Of a DNA stretch of 64,000 nt, positions 12,824-27,400 are shown one piece after another; position 1 is the first letter of the stretch, and each line of letters starts with the position of its first letter. The translations under genes and the position numbers were made by a program. The stretch is from assembly GCF_051401765.1 (NCBI RefSeq), contig NW_027480423.1, positions 1,488,001 through 1,552,000 on the forward strand, given 5' to 3'. Under the pieces are notes generated by a model. That model worked only from the letters and a program-made list of their open reading frames with translations, did no database searches and was not told the DNA's origin. This stretch comes from Calliopsis andreniformis (taxonomy: Eukaryota > Arthropoda > Insecta > Hymenoptera > Andrenidae).

Positions 12824-15812
12824 GTTCCGGGCAACCTAGGCTTCACCACAGGGCGTTGTTCCACCAGATCGAATAGTTAGGGCCTAAGAAGTGAACGCCA
12901 GCAGCATAAAATACAATATAAATACAACAGTTTTTCCATCGTGTAAAACGAATAATTTCAACCAGTGTGAATGTTATGGTCATTTCTACATTCCGAGCAA
13001 CCTAGGCTTCACTCTAGGGCGTTGATCCACCAGATAGAATAGTGAGGGCCTTAGAAGTCAACGCCTGAAGCATAAAATACAATATAAACACAACAGTTTT
13101 TCCATCGTTTAAAACGAATAATTGCAACCAGTTTGAAAGTGACGGTCATTTCTACGTTCCGGGCAACCTAGGCTTCACCCTAGGGCGTTGCTCCAACAGA
13201 TTGAATAGTTAGGTCCTTAGAAGTCAATGCCCGAAGCATAAAATGCAATAAAAATACAACAGCTTTTCCATCGTATAGCAGGAATAATTTGCAACCAGTG
13301 TGATAGTAGTGGTCATTTCTACGTTCCGGGCAACCTAGGTTTCACTCCAGGGCGGTGCTCCACCAGATCGAATAGTTACGGCCTAAGAAGTCAACGCCAG
13401 AAGCACAAAATACGATAAAGATGCAACATATTTTCCATCGTATAAAACGAATAATTGCAACCAGTGTGAAAGTTGTGGTCATTTCCACATTCCGAGAAAC
13501 CTAGGCTTCACTCTAGGGCGTTGCTCCACCAGACCGAATAGTTAGGTCCTTAGAAGTCAACGCCCGAAGCATTAAATACAAAATAAATAGAACAGATTTT
13601 CCATTGTATAAAACGAATAATTGATACCAGTGTAAAAGTTATGGTCATTTCTACGTTCCGGGCAACCTAGGCTTCACTCTAGGGCGGTGCTCCACAAGAT
13701 CAAACAGTTAGGGCCTTAGAAGTCAACGCCCAAAGCATAAAATACAAAATAAATAGAACGGTTTTTCCATTGTATAAAACGAATAATTGCTGCCAGTGTA
13801 AAAGTTATGGTCACTTCTACGTTCCGGGCAACATTGGCTTCACCCTAGGGCGTTGTACCACCAGATCGTATAGTTAGGGCCTAAGAAGTGAACGCCAGAA
13901 GCATAAAATACAATATAAATACAACAGTTTTTCCATCGCATAAAACAAATAATTGCAACCAGTTTGATAGTGATGGTCATTTCTACGTACCGGGCAACCT
14001 AGGCTTCACTCTGGGGCGTTGCTCCACCAGATCGAATAGTTAGGGTCTTAGAAGTCAACGCCCGAAGCATAAAATATAAAATAAATAGAACAGCTTTTCC
14101 ATCGTATAAAACGAATAATTGCTACCAGTGTGAAAGTTATGGTTATTTCTACGTTCCGGCAACCTAGGCTTCACCCTAGGGCGTTGCTCCAACAGATTGA
14201 ATAGTTAGAGCCTTAGAAGTCAATGCCCGAAGCATAAAATGCAATAAAAATACAACAGCTTTTCCATCGTATAGCAGGAATAATTTGGTACCAGTGTGAT
14301 AGTAGTGGTCATTTCTACGTTCCGGGCAACCTAGGTTTCACTCCAGGGCGGTGCTCCACCAGATCGAATAGTTACGGCCTAAGAAGTCAACGCCAGAAGC
14401 ACAAAATACGATAAAGATGCAACAGTTTTTCCGTCGTATAAAACGAATAATTGCAACCAGTGTGAAAGTTATGGTCATTTCTACATTCCGAGCAACCTAG
14501 GCTTCACTCTAGGGCGTTGCTCCACCAGACCGAATAGTTAGGTCCTTAGAAGTCAACGCCAGAAGCATTAAATACGATATAAATACAACAGCTTTTCCAT
14601 CGTATAAAAGGAATAATTGCAAACAGTGTGAAAGTAATGGTCATTTCTACGTTCCGGGCAACCTAGGCTTCACTGTATGGCGTTCTTCCACCACATCGAA
14701 TAGCTACGGCCTCAGAAGTCAGCGCCTGAAGTATAAAATACAATAAAAATACAACTGTCTTTCCATCCAATAACAGGAATAATTGCAACAAGCGTGAAAG
14801 AAATTATCATTTCGGCGTTTCGGGCATCCTAGACTTAACTCTGAGGCATCGCTCCACCCGATCGAATAGTTAGGGCCTAAGAAGTCAACGCCAGAAGCAT
14901 AAAATACAATATAAATACAACAGCTTTGCCATCGTATAAAATGAATAATTGCAAACAGTGTGAAAGATATGGACATTTCTACGTTCCGGGCTACCTAGGC
15001 TTCACTCTATGGCGTTCTTCCACCACATCGAATAGCAACGGCCTCAGAAGCCAACGCCAGAAGCATAAAATACAATGTAAATATAACGGCTTTTCCATCG
15101 TATAAAACGAATAATAGCAACCAGTGTGAAAGTTATGGTCATTTCTACGTTCCGGGCAACCTAGGCTTCACTCTAGGGCGTTGTTCCACCAGATCGAATA
15201 GATAGGGCCTAAGAAGTCAACACCAGAAGAATAAAATACAAAATAAATACAACAGTTTTTCCATTGTATAAAACGAATAATTGCTACCAGTGTAAAAGTT
15301 ATGGCCATTTCTACGTTCCGGGCAACCTAGGCTTCACTCTAGGGCGTTGCTCCACCAGATGGAATAGTTAGGGTCTTAGAAGTCAACGCCCGAAGCATAA
15401 AATATAAAATAAATAGAACAGTTTTTCCATCGTATAAAACGAATAATTGCTACCAGTGTAAAAGTTATGGCCATTTCTACGTTCCGGGCAACCTAGGCTT
15501 CACCCTAGGCCGTTGCTCCACCAGATCGAATAGTTAGGGCCTAAGAAGTGAACGACAGAAGCATAAAATACAATATAAATACAACAGTTTTTCCATCGTA
15601 TAGAACGAATAATAGCAACCAGTGTGAAAGTTATGGTCACTTCTACGTTCCGGGCAACCTAGGCTTCACTCTAGGGCGTTGCTCCACCAGTTCAAACAGC
15701 TAGGGCCTTAGAAGTCAACGCCCGAAGCATAAAATACAAAATAAATAGAACAGTTTTTCCATTGTATAAAACGAATAATTGCTACCAGTGTAAAAGTTAT
15801 GGTAGGTTCTAC
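12824..15812 (+). repeat. 18-monomer HOR, 2,989 bp, copy 2
   Basis: This is the tandem partner of 9,835-12,823 with few differences in the stretches compared, for example ctctggggcg near 14,010 where copy 1 has ctctagggcg. Similarity to a third, more diverged partial copy continues to about 16,130. Downstream the cassette order changes. Confidence 0.8.
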
Positions 15813-16275
15813 GTTCCGGGCAACCTAGGCTTCACCACAGGGCGTTGTTCCACCAGATCGAATAGTTAGCGCCTAAGAAGTGAACGCCAGCAGCATAAAA
15901 TACAATATAAATACAACAGTTTTTCCATCGTGTAAAACGAATAATTTCAACCAGTGTGAATGTTATGGTCATTTCTACATTCCGAGCAAACTAGGCTTCA
16001 CTCTAGGGCGTTGATCCACCTGATAGAATAGTGAGGGCCTTAGAAGTCAACGGCAGAAGCATAAAATACAATATAAACACAACAGTTTTTCCATCGTTTA
16101 AAACGAATAATTGCAACCAGTTTGAAAGTGACGGTCATTTCTACGTTCCGGGAAACCTCGGCTTCACTCTAGGGCGTTGCTTCGCCAGATCGAATAGTTA
16201 GTGCATTAAAAGTCAACGCCAGAAGCATATAATACAATATAAATACAACAGTTTTTCCATCGTATAAAACGAATA

Positions 16276-16941
16276 ATAGCAACCAGTGTGAAAGTTATGG
16301 CCATCTCTACGTTCCGGGCAACCTAGGCTTCACCCTAGGGCGTTGCTCCAACAGATTGAATAGTTAGGTCCTTAGAAGTCAATGCCCGAAGCATAAAATG
16401 CAATAAAAATATAACAGCTTTTCCATCGTATAGCAGGAATAATTTGCAACCAGTGTGATAGTAGTGGTCATTTCTACGTTCGGGGCAACCTAGGTTTCAC
16501 TCCAGGGCGGTGCTCCACCAGATCGAATAGTTACGGCCTAAGAAGTCAACGCCAGAAGCACAAAATACGATAAAGATGCAACATTTTTTCCATCGTATAA
16601 AACGAATAATAGCAACCAGTGTGAAAGTTATGGTCATCTCTACGTTCCGGGCAACCTAGGCTTCACCCTAGGGCGTTGCTCCAACAGATTGAATAGTTAG
16701 GTCCTTAGAAGTCAATGCCCGAAGCATAAAATGCAATAAAAATACAACAGCTTTTCCATCGTATAGCAGGAATAATTTGCAACCAGTGTGATAGTAGTGG
16801 TCATTTCTACGTTCCGGGCAACCTAGGTTTCACTCCAGGGCGGTGCTCCACCAGATCGAATAGTTACGGCCTAAGAAGTCAACGCCAGAAGCACAAAATA
16901 CGATAAAGATGCAACATTTTTTCCATCGTATAAAACGAATA
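16276..16941 (+). repeat. Tandem doublet of the 333-bp cassette
   Basis: Two cassettes stand back to back (16,276-16,608 and 16,609-16,941; markers at 16,433 and 16,766, 333 bp apart). They are almost identical; the first has atggccatctc and ttcggggcaacc where the second has atggtcatctc and ttccgggcaacc. Elsewhere in domain A cassettes are separated by other monomers, so this is a local duplication of the cassette as a unit. Confidence 0.8.
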
Positions 16942-18639
16942 ATTGCAACCAGTGTGAAAGTTGTGGTCATTTCCACATTCCGAGCAACCTAGGCTTCACT
17001 CTAGGGCGTTGCTCCACCAGACCGAATAGTTAGGTCCTTAGAAGTCAACGCCCGAAGCATTAAATACAAAATAAATAGAACAGTTTTTCCATTGTATAAA
17101 ACGAATAATTGATACCAGTGTAAAAGTTATGGTCATTTCTACGTTCCGGGCAACCTAGGCTTCACTCTAGGGCGGTGCTCCACAAGATCAAACAGTTAGG
17201 GCCTTAGAAGTCAACGCCCGAAGCATAAAATACAAAATAAATAGAACGGTTTTTTCATTGTATAAAACGAATAATTGCTGCCAGTGTAAAAGTTATGGTC
17301 ACTTCTACGTTCCGGGCAACCTAGGCTCCACCCTAGGGCGTTGTACAACCAGATCGTATAGTTGGGGCCTAAGAAGTGAACGCCAGAAGCATAAAATACA
17401 ATATAAATACAACAGTTTTTCCATAGTATAAAACGAATAATTGCAACCAGTATGAAACTTATGGTCAATTCCTACGTACCGGGCAACCTAGGCTTCACTC
17501 TAGGGCGTTGCTCCACCAGATGGAATAGTTAGGGTCTTAGAAGTCAACGCCCGAAGCATAAAATATAAAATAAATAGAACAGTTTTTCCATCGTATAAAA
17601 CGAATAATTGCTACCTGTGTGAAAGTTATGGTCATTTCTACGTTCCGGGCAACCTAGGCTTCACCCTAGGGCGTTGCTCCAACAGATTGAATAGTTAGAG
17701 CCTTCGAAGTCAATGCCCGAAGCATAAAATGCAATAAAAATACAACAGCTTTTCCATCGTATAGCAGGAATAATTTGCTACCAGTGTGATAGTAGTGGTC
17801 ATTTCTACGTTCCGGGCAACCTAGGTTTCACTCCAGGGCGGTGCTCCACCAGATCGAATAGTTACGGCCTAAGAAGTCAACGCCAGAAGCACAAAATACG
17901 ATAAAGATGCAACAGTTTTTCCGTCGTATAAAACGAATAATTGCAACCAGTGTGAAAGTTATGGTCATTTCTACATTCCGAGCAACCTAGGCTTCACTCT
18001 AGGGCGTTGCTCCACCAGACCGAATAGTTAGGTCCTTAGAAGTCAACGCCAGAAGCATTAAATACGATATAAATACAACAGCTTTTCCATCGTATAAAAG
18101 GAATAATTGCGAACAGTGTGAAAGTAATGGTCATTTCTACGTTCCGGGCAACCTAGGCTTCACTGTATGGCGTTCTTCCACCACATCGAATAGCTACGGC
18201 CTCAGAAGTCAGCGCCTGAAGTATAAAATACAATAAAAATACAACTGTCTTTCCATCCAATAACAGGAATAATTGCAACAAGCGTGAAAGAAATTATCAT
18301 TTCGGCATTTCGGGCATCCTAGACTTAACTCTGAGGCATCGCTCCACCCGATCGAATAGTTAGGGCCTAAGAAGTCAACGCCAGAAGCATAAAATACAAT
18401 ATAAATACAACAGCTTTGCCATCGTATAAAATGAATAATTGCAAACAGTGTGAAAGATATGGACATTTCTACGTTCCGGGCTACCTAGGCTTCACTCTAT
18501 GGCGTTCTTCCACCACATCGAATAGCAACGGCCTCAGAAGCCAACGCCAGAAGCATAAAATACAATATAAATATAACGGCTTTTCCATCGTATAAAACGA
18601 ATAATAGCAACCAGTGTGAAAGTTATGGTCATTTCTACG

Positions 18640-20300
18640 TTCCGGGCAACCTAGGCTTCACTCTAGGGCGGTGCTCCACAAGATCAAACAGTTAGGGCCT
18701 TAGAAGTCAACGCCCGAAGCATAAAATACAAAATAAATACAACAGTTTTTCCATTGTATAAAACGAATAATTGCTACCAGTGTAAAAGTTATGGCCATTT
18801 CTACGCTCCGGGCAACCTCGGCTTCACCCTAGGCCGTTGCTCCACCAGATCGAATAGTTAGGGCCTAAGAAGTGAACGACAGAAGCATAAAATACAATAT
18901 AAATACAACAGTTTTTCCATCGTATAGAACGAATAATAGCAACCAGTGTGAAAGTTATGGTCACTTCTACGTTCCGGGCAACCTAGGCTTCACTCTAGGG
19001 CGTTGCTCCACCAGTTCAAACAGCTAGGGCCTTAGAAGTCAACGCCCGAAGCATAAAATACAAAATAAATAGAACAGTTTTTCCATTGTATAAAACGAAT
19101 AATTGCTACCAGTGTAAAAGTTATGGTCAGTTCTACGTTCCGGGCAACCTAGGCTTCACCACAGGGCGTTGTTCCACCAGATCGAATAGTTAGGGCCTAA
19201 GAAGTGAACGCCAGCAGCATAAAATACAATATAAATACAACAGTTTTTCCATCGTGTAAAACGAATAATTTCAACCAGTGTGAATGTTATGGTCATTTCT
19301 ACATTCCGAGCAACCTAGGCTTCACTCTAGGGCGTTGATCCACCAGATAGAATTGTGAGGGCCTTAGAAGTCAACGCCAGAAGCATAAAATACAATATAA
19401 ACACAACAGTTTTTCCATCGTTTAAAACGAATAATTGCAACCAGTTTGAAAGTGACGGTCATTTCTACGTTCCGGGCAACCTAGGCTTCACTCTAGGGCG
19501 TTGTTCCACCAGATCGAATAGTTAGGGCCTAAGAAGTCAACACCAGAAGAATAAAATACAAAATAAATACAACAGTTTTTCCATTGTATAAAACGAATAA
19601 TTGCTACCAGTGTAAAAGTTATGGCCATTTCTACGTTCCGGGCAACCTAGGCTTCACCCTAGGCCGTTGCTCCACCAGATCGAATAGTTAGGGCCTAAGA
19701 AGTGAACGACAGAAGCATAAAATAGAATATAAATACAACAGTTTTTCCATCGTATAGAACGAATAATAGCAACCAGAGTGAAAGTTATGATCACTTCTAC
19801 GTTCCGGGCAACCTAGGCTTCACTCTAGGGCGTTGCTCCACCAGTTCAAACAGCTAGGGCCTTAGAAGTCAACGCCCGAAGCATAAAATACAAAATAAAT
19901 AGAACAGTTTTTCCATTGTATAAAACGAATAATTGCTACCAGTGTAAAAGTTATGGTCAGTTCTACGTTCCGGGCAACCTAGGCTTCACCACAGGGCGTT
20001 GTTCCACCAGATCGAATAGTTAGGGCCTAAGAAGTGAACGCCAGCAGCATAAAATACAATATAAATACAACAGTTTTTCCATCGTGTAAAACGAATAATT
20101 TCAACCAGTGTGAATGTTATGGTCATTTCTACATTCCGAGCAACCTAGGCTTCACTCTAGGGCGTTGATCCACCAGATAGAATAGTGAGGGCCTTAGAAG
20201 TCAACGCCAGAAGCATAAAATACAATATAAACACAACAGTTTTTCCATCGTTTAAAACGAATAATTGCAACCAGTTTGAAAGTGACGGTCATTTCTACGT
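18640..20300 (+). repeat. 5-monomer tandem duplication (830-bp unit)
   Basis: The rare string gaacgacagaag occurs at 18,874 and 19,704, exactly 5 x 166 bp apart, and the flanking monomers match from about 18,725 to 19,470 against 19,555 to 20,300. Shared variants include aggccgttgctcc, gtatagaacg and ggtcagttctacg. The first unit begins with a different monomer (ggcggtgctccacaag), so the copy does not include that monomer. Confidence 0.7.
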
Positions 20301-23300
20301 TCCGGGAAACTTCGGCTTCACTCTAGGGCGTTGCTCCGCCAGATCGAATAGTTAGTGCATTAAAAGTCAACGCCAGAAGCATATAATACAATATAAATAC
20401 AACAGTTTTTCCATCGTATAAAACGAATAATAGCAACCAGTGTGAAAGTTATGGCCATCTCTACGTTCCGGGCAACCTAGGCTTCACCCTAGGGCGTTGC
20501 TCCAACAGATTGAATAGTTAGGTCCTTAGAAGTCAATGCCCGAAGCATAAAATGCAATAAAAATACAACAGCTTTTCCATCGTATAGCAGGAATAATTTG
20601 CAACCAGTGTAATAGTAGTGGTCATTTCTACGTTCCGGGCAACCTAGGTTTCACTCCAGGGCCGTGCTCCACCAGATCGAATAGTTACGGCGTAAGAAGT
20701 CAAGGCCAGAAGCACAAAATACGATAAAGATGCAACATTTTTTCCATCGTATAAAACGAATAATTGCAACCAGTGTGAAAGTTGTGGTCATTTCCACATT
20801 CCGAGCAACCTAGGCTTCACTCTAGGGCGTTGCTCCACCAGACCGAATAGTTAGGTCCTTAGAAGTCAACGCCCGAAGCATTAAATACAAAATAAATAGA
20901 ACAGTTTTTCCATTGTATAAAACGAATAATTGATACCAGTGTAACAGTTATGGTCATTTCTACGTTCCGGGCAACCTACGCTTCACTCTAGGGCGGTGCT
21001 CCACAAGATCAAACAGTTAGGGCCTTAGAAGTCAACGCCCGAAGCATAAAATACAAAATAAGTAGAACGGTTTTTCCATTGTATAAAACGAATAATTGCT
21101 GCCAGTGTAAAAGTTATGGTCACTTCTACGTTCCGGGCAACCTAGGCTTCACCCTAGGGCGTTGTACCACCAGATCGTATAGTTAGGGCCTAAGAAGTGA
21201 ACGCCAGAAGCATAAAATACAATATAAATACAACAGTTTTTCCATCGTATAAAACGAATAATTGCAACCAGTATGAAACTTATGGTCATTCCTACGTACT
21301 GGGCAACCTAGGCTTCACTCTAGGGCGTTGCCCTACCAGATCGAATAGTTAGGCGCTTAGAAGTCAACGCCCGAAGCATAAAATACAAAATAAATAGAAC
21401 AGTTTTTCCATCGTATAAAACGAATAATTGTTACCAGTGTGAAAGTTATGGTCATTTCTACTTTCCGGGCAACCTAGGCTTCACCCTAGGGCGTTGTTCC
21501 ACCAGATGGAATAGTTAGGGCCAAAGAAGTCAACGCCAGAAGCATAAAATACGATATAAATACAACAGCTTTTCCATCGTATAAAACAAATAATTGCAAC
21601 CAGTTTGATAGTGATGGTCATTTCTACGTACCGGGCAACCTAGGCTTCACTCTATGGCGTTGCTCCACCAGATCGAATAGTTAGGGTCTTAGAAGTCAAC
21701 GTCCGAAGCATAAAATATAAAATAAATAGAACAGTTTTTCCATCGTATAAAACGAATAATTGCTACCAGTGTGAAAGTTATGGTCATTTCTACGTTCCGG
21801 GCAACCTAGGCTTCACCCTAGGGCGTTGCTCCAACAGATTGAATAGTTAGAGCCTTAGAAGTCAATGCCCGAAGTATAAAATGCAATAAAAATACAACAG
21901 CTTTTCCATCGTATAGCAGGAATAATTTGCTACCAGTGTGATAGTAGTAGTCATTTCTACGTTCCGGGCAACCTAGGTTTCACTCCAGGGCGGTGCTCCA
22001 CCAGATCGAATAGTTACGGCCTAAGAAGTCAACGCCAGAAGCACAAAATACGATAAAGATGCAACAGTTTTTCCGTCGTATAAAACGAATAATTGCAACC
22101 AGTGTGAAAGTTATGGTCATTTCTACATTCCGAGCAACCTAGGCTTCACTCTAGGGCGTTGCTCCACCAGACCGAATAGTTAGGTCCTTAGAAGTCAACG
22201 CCAGAAGCATTAAATACGATATAAATACAACAGCTTTTCCATCGTATAAAACGAATAATTGCTACCAGTGTAAAAGTTATGGCCATTTCTACGTTCCGGG
22301 CAACCTAGGCTTCACCCTAGGGCGTTGCTCCAACAGATTGAATAGTTAGGTCCTTAGAAGTCAATGCCCGAAGCATAAAATGCAATAAAAATACAACAGC
22401 TTTTCCATCGTATAGCAGGAATAATTTGCAACCAGTGTGATAGTAGTGGTCATTTCTACGTTCCGGGCAACCTAGGTTTCACTCCAGGGCGGTGCTCCAC
22501 CAGATCGAATAGTTACGGCCTAAGAAGTCAACGCCAGAAGCACAAAATACGATAAAGATGCAACACTTTTTCCATCGTATAAAACGAATAATTGCAACCA
22601 GTGTGAAAGTTGTGGTCATTTCCACATTCCGAGATACCTAGGCTTCACTCTAGGGCGTTGCTCCACCAGACCGAATAGTTAGGTCCTTAGAAGTCAACGC
22701 CCGAAGCATTAAATACAAAATAAATACAACAGTTTTTCCATTGTATAAAACGAATAATTGCTACCAGTGTAAAAGTTATGGCCATTTCTACGTTCCGGGC
22801 AACCTAGGCTTCACCCTAGGCCGTTGCTCCACCAGATCGAATAGTTAGGGCCTAAGAAGTCAACACCAGAAGAATAAAATACAAAATAAATACAACAGTT
22901 TTTCCATTGTATAAAACGAATAATTGCTACCAGTGTAAAAGTTATGGCCATTTCTACGTTCCGGGCAACCTAGGCTTCACCCTAGGCCGTTGCTCCACCA
23001 GATCGAATAGTTAGGGCCTAAGAAGTGAACGACAGAAGCATAAAATACAATATAAATACAACAGTTTTTCCATCGTATAGAACGAATAATAGCAACCAGT
23101 GTGAAAGTTATGGTCACTTCTACGTTCCGGGCAACCTAGGCTTCACTCTAGGGCGTTGCTCCACCAGTTCAAACATCTAGGGCCTTAGAAGTCAACGCCC
23201 GAAGCATAAAATACAGAATAAATAGAACAGTTTTTCCATTGTATAAAACGAATAATTGCTACCAGTGTGAAAGTTATGGTCTGTTCTACGTTCCGGGCAA

Positions 23301-23751
23301 CCTAGGCTTCACCACAGGGCGTTGTTCCACCAGATCGAATAGTTAGGGACTAAGAAGTGAACGCCAGCAGCATAAAATACAATATAAATACAACAGTTTT
23401 TCCATCGTGTAAAACGAATAATTTCAACCAGTGTGAATGTTATGGTCATTTCTACATTCCGAGCAACCTAGGCTTCACTCTAGGGCGTTGATCCACCAGA
23501 TAGAATAGTGAGGGCCTTAGAAGTCAACGCCAGAAGCATAAATACAATATAAACACAACAGTTTTTCCATCGTTTAAAACGAATAATTGCAACCAGTTTG
23601 AAAGTGACGGTCATTTCTACGTTCCGGGAAACCTCGGCTTCACTCTAGGGCGTTGCTCCGCCAGATCGAATAGTTAGTGCATTAAAAGTCAACGCCAGAA
23701 GCATATAATACAATATAAATACAACAGTTTTTCCATCGTATAAAACGAATA

Positions 23752-24417
23752 ATAGCAACCAGTGTGAAAGTTATGGCCATCTCTACGTTCCGGGCAACCT
23801 AGGCTTCACCCTAGGGCGTTGCTCCAACAGATTGAATAGTTAGGTCCTTAGAAGTCAATGCCCGAAGCATAAAATGCAATAAAAATACAACAGCTTTTCC
23901 ATCGTATAGCAGGAATAATTTGCAACCAGTGTGATAGTAGTGGTCATTTCTACGTTCGGGGCAACCTAGGTTTCACTCCAGGGCGGTGCTCCACCAGATC
24001 GAATAGTTACGGCCTAAGAAGTCAACGCCAGAAGCACAAAGTACGATAAAGATGCAACATTTTTTCCATCGTATAAAACGAATAATAGCAACCAGTGTGA
24101 AAGTTATGGTCATCTCTACGTTCCGGGAAACCTAGGCTTCACCCTAGGGCGTTGCTCCAACAGATTGAATAGTTAGGTCCTTAGAAGTCAATGCCCGAAG
24201 CATAAAATGCAATAAAAATACAACAGCTTTTCCATCGTATAGCAGGAATAATTTGCAACCAGTGTGATAGTAGTGGTCATTTCTACGTTCCGGGCAACCT
24301 AGGTTTCACTCCAGGGCGGTGCTCCACCAGATCGAATAGTTACGGCGTAAGAAGTCAAGGCCAGAAGCACAAAATACGATAAAGATGCAACATTTTTTCC
24401 ATCGTATAAAACGAATA
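23752..24417 (+). repeat. Second tandem doublet of the 333-bp cassette
   Basis: Markers lie at 23,909 and 24,242, again 333 bp apart. The left neighbour carries gggaaacctcgg and gtgcattaaaag, as at 16,150, and the left cassette shares ttcggggcaacc with the doublet at 16,276. The two doublets are therefore copies of one event, carried in a larger block that recurs about 7,475 bp apart (about 16.1-18.65 kb and 23.6-26.1 kb, with differences in the middle). Confidence 0.75.
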
Positions 24418-27400
24418 ATTGCAACCAGTGTGAAAGTTGTGGTCATTTCCACATTCCGAGCAACCTAGGCTTCACTCTAGGGCGTTGCTCCACCAGACCG
24501 AATAGTTAGGTCCTTAGAAGTCAACGCCCGAAGCATTAAATACAAAATAAATAGAACAGTTTTTCCATTGTATAAAACGAATAATTGATACCAGTGTAAA
24601 AGTTATGGTCATTTCTACGTTCCGGGCAACCTAGGCTTCACTCTAGGGCGGTGCTCCACAAGATCAAACAGTTAGGGCCTTAGAAGTCAACGCCCGAAGC
24701 ATAAAATACAAAATAAATAGAACGGTTTTTCCATTGTATAAAACGAATAATTGCTGCCAGTGTAAAAGTTATGGTCACTTCTACGTTCCGGGCAACCTAG
24801 GCTTCACCCTAGGGCGTTGTTCCACCAGACGGAATAGTTAGGGCCAAAGAAGTCAACGCCAGAAGCATAAAATACGATATAAATACAACAGCTTTTCCAT
24901 CGTATAAAACAAATAATTGCAACCAGTTTGATAGTGATGGTCATTTCTACGTACCGGGCAACCTAGGCTTCACTCTAGGGCGTTGCTCCACCAGATCGAA
25001 TAGTTAGGGTCTTAGAAGTCAACGCCCGAAGCATAAAATATAAAATAAATAGAACAGTTTTTCCATCGTATAAAACGAATAATTGCTACCAGTGTGAAAG
25101 TTATGGTCATTTCTACGTTCCGGGCAACCTAGGCTTCACCCTAGGGCGTTGCCCCAACAGATTGAATAGTTAGAGCCTTAGAAGTCAATGCCCGAAGTAT
25201 AAAATGCAATAAAAATACAACAGCTTTTCCATCGTATAGCAGGAATAATTTGCTACCAGTGTGATAGTAGTGGTCATTTCTACGTTCCGGGCAACCTAGG
25301 TTTCACTCCAGGGCGGTGCTCCACCAGATCGAATAGTTACGGCCTAAGAAGTCAACGCCAGAAGCACAAAATACGATAAAGATGCAACAGTTTTTCCGTC
25401 GTATAAAACGAATAATTGCAACCAGTGTGAAAGTTATGGTCATTTCTACATTCCGAGCAACCTAGGCTTCACTCTAGGGCGTTGCTCCACCAGACCGAAT
25501 AGTTAGGTCCTTAGAAGTCAACGCCAGAAGCATTAAATACGATATAAATACAACAGCTTTTCCATCGTATAAAAGGAATAATTGCGAACAGTGTGAAAGT
25601 AATGGTCATTTCTACGTTCCGGGCAACCTAGGCTTCACTGTATGGCGTTCTTCCACCACATCGAATAGCTACGGCCTCAGAAGTCAGCGCCTGAAGTATA
25701 AAATACAATAAAAATACAACTGTCTTTCCATCCAATAACAGGAATAATTGCAACAAGCGTGAAAGAAATTATCATTTCGGCGTTTCGGGCATCCTAGACT
25801 TAACTCTGAGGCATCGCTCCACCCGATCGAATAGTTAGGGCCTAAGAAGTCAACGCCAGAAGCATAAAATACAATATAAATACAACAGCTTTCCCATCGT
25901 ATAAAATGAATAATTGCAAACAGTGTGAAAGATATGGACATTTCTACGTTCCGGGCTACCTAGGCTTCACTCTATGGCGTTCTTCCACCACATCGAATAG
26001 CAACGGCCTCAGAAGCCAACGCCAGAAGCATAAAATACAATATAAATATAACGGCTTTTCCATCGTATAAAACGAATAATAGCAACCAGTGTGAAAGTTA
26101 TGGTCATTTCTACGTTCCGGGCAACCTAGGCTTCACCCTAGGGCGTTGCTCCAACAGATTGAATAGTTAGGTCCTTAGAAGTCAATGCCCGAAGCATAAA
26201 ATGCAATAAAAATACAACAGCTTTTCCATCGTATAGCAGGAATAATTTGCAACCAGTGTGATAGTAGTGGTCATTTCTACGTTCCGGGCAACCTAGGTTT
26301 CACTCCAGGGCGGTGCTCCACCAGATCGAATAGTTACGGCCTAAGAAGTCAACGCCAGAAGCACAAAATACGATAAAGATGCAACACTTTTTCCATTGTA
26401 TAAAACGAATAATTGCAACCAGTGTGAAAGTTGTGGTCATTTCCACATTCCGAGAAACCTAGGCTTCACTCTAGGGCGTTGCTCCACCAGACCGAATAGT
26501 TAGGTCCTTAGAAGTCAACGCCCGAAGCATTAAATACAAAATAAATAGAACAGTTTTTCCATTGTATAAAACGAATAATTGATACCAGTGTAAAAGTTAT
26601 GGCCATTTCTACGTTCCGGGCAACCTAGGCTTCACCCTGGGCCGTTGCTCCACCAGATCGAATAGTTAGGTCCTTAGAAGTAAACGCCAGAAGCATAAAA
26701 TACGATATAACTACAACAGCTTTTCCATCGTATAAAAGGAATAATTGCAAACAGTGTGAAAGTAATGGTCATTTCTATGTTCCCGGCTACCTAGGCTTCA
26801 CTCTATGGCGTTCTTCCACCACATCGAATAGCAACGGCCTCAGAAGTCAACGCCAGAAGCATAAAATACAATATAAATATAACAGTTTCTCGATCGTATA
26901 AAACGAATCATAGCAACCAGTGTGAAAGTTATGATCATTTCTACGTTCCGGGCAACATAGGCTTCACTCTAGGGCGTTGCTCCACCAGATCAAACAGTTA
27001 GGGCCTTAGAAGTCAACGCCCGAAGCATTAAATACAAAATAAATAGAACAGTTTTTCCATTGTATAAAACGAATAATTGATACCAGTGTAAAAGTTATGG
27101 TCATTTCTACGTTCCGGGCAACCTAGGCTTCACTCTAGGGCGGTGCTCCACCTGATCGAATAGTTAGGGCCTTAGAGGTCAACCCCAGATGAATAAAATA
27201 CATTAATGATGCAACAGTTTTTCCATCGTATAAAACGAAAAATTGCTACCAGTGTGAAAGTTATGGTCATTTCTACTTTCCGGGCAACCTAGGCTTCCCT
27301 CTAGGGTGTTGCTCCACCAGATCAAACAGTTAGGGCCTTAGAAGTCAACGCCCGAAGCATTAAATACAAAATAAATAGAACAGTGTTTCCATTGTATAAA

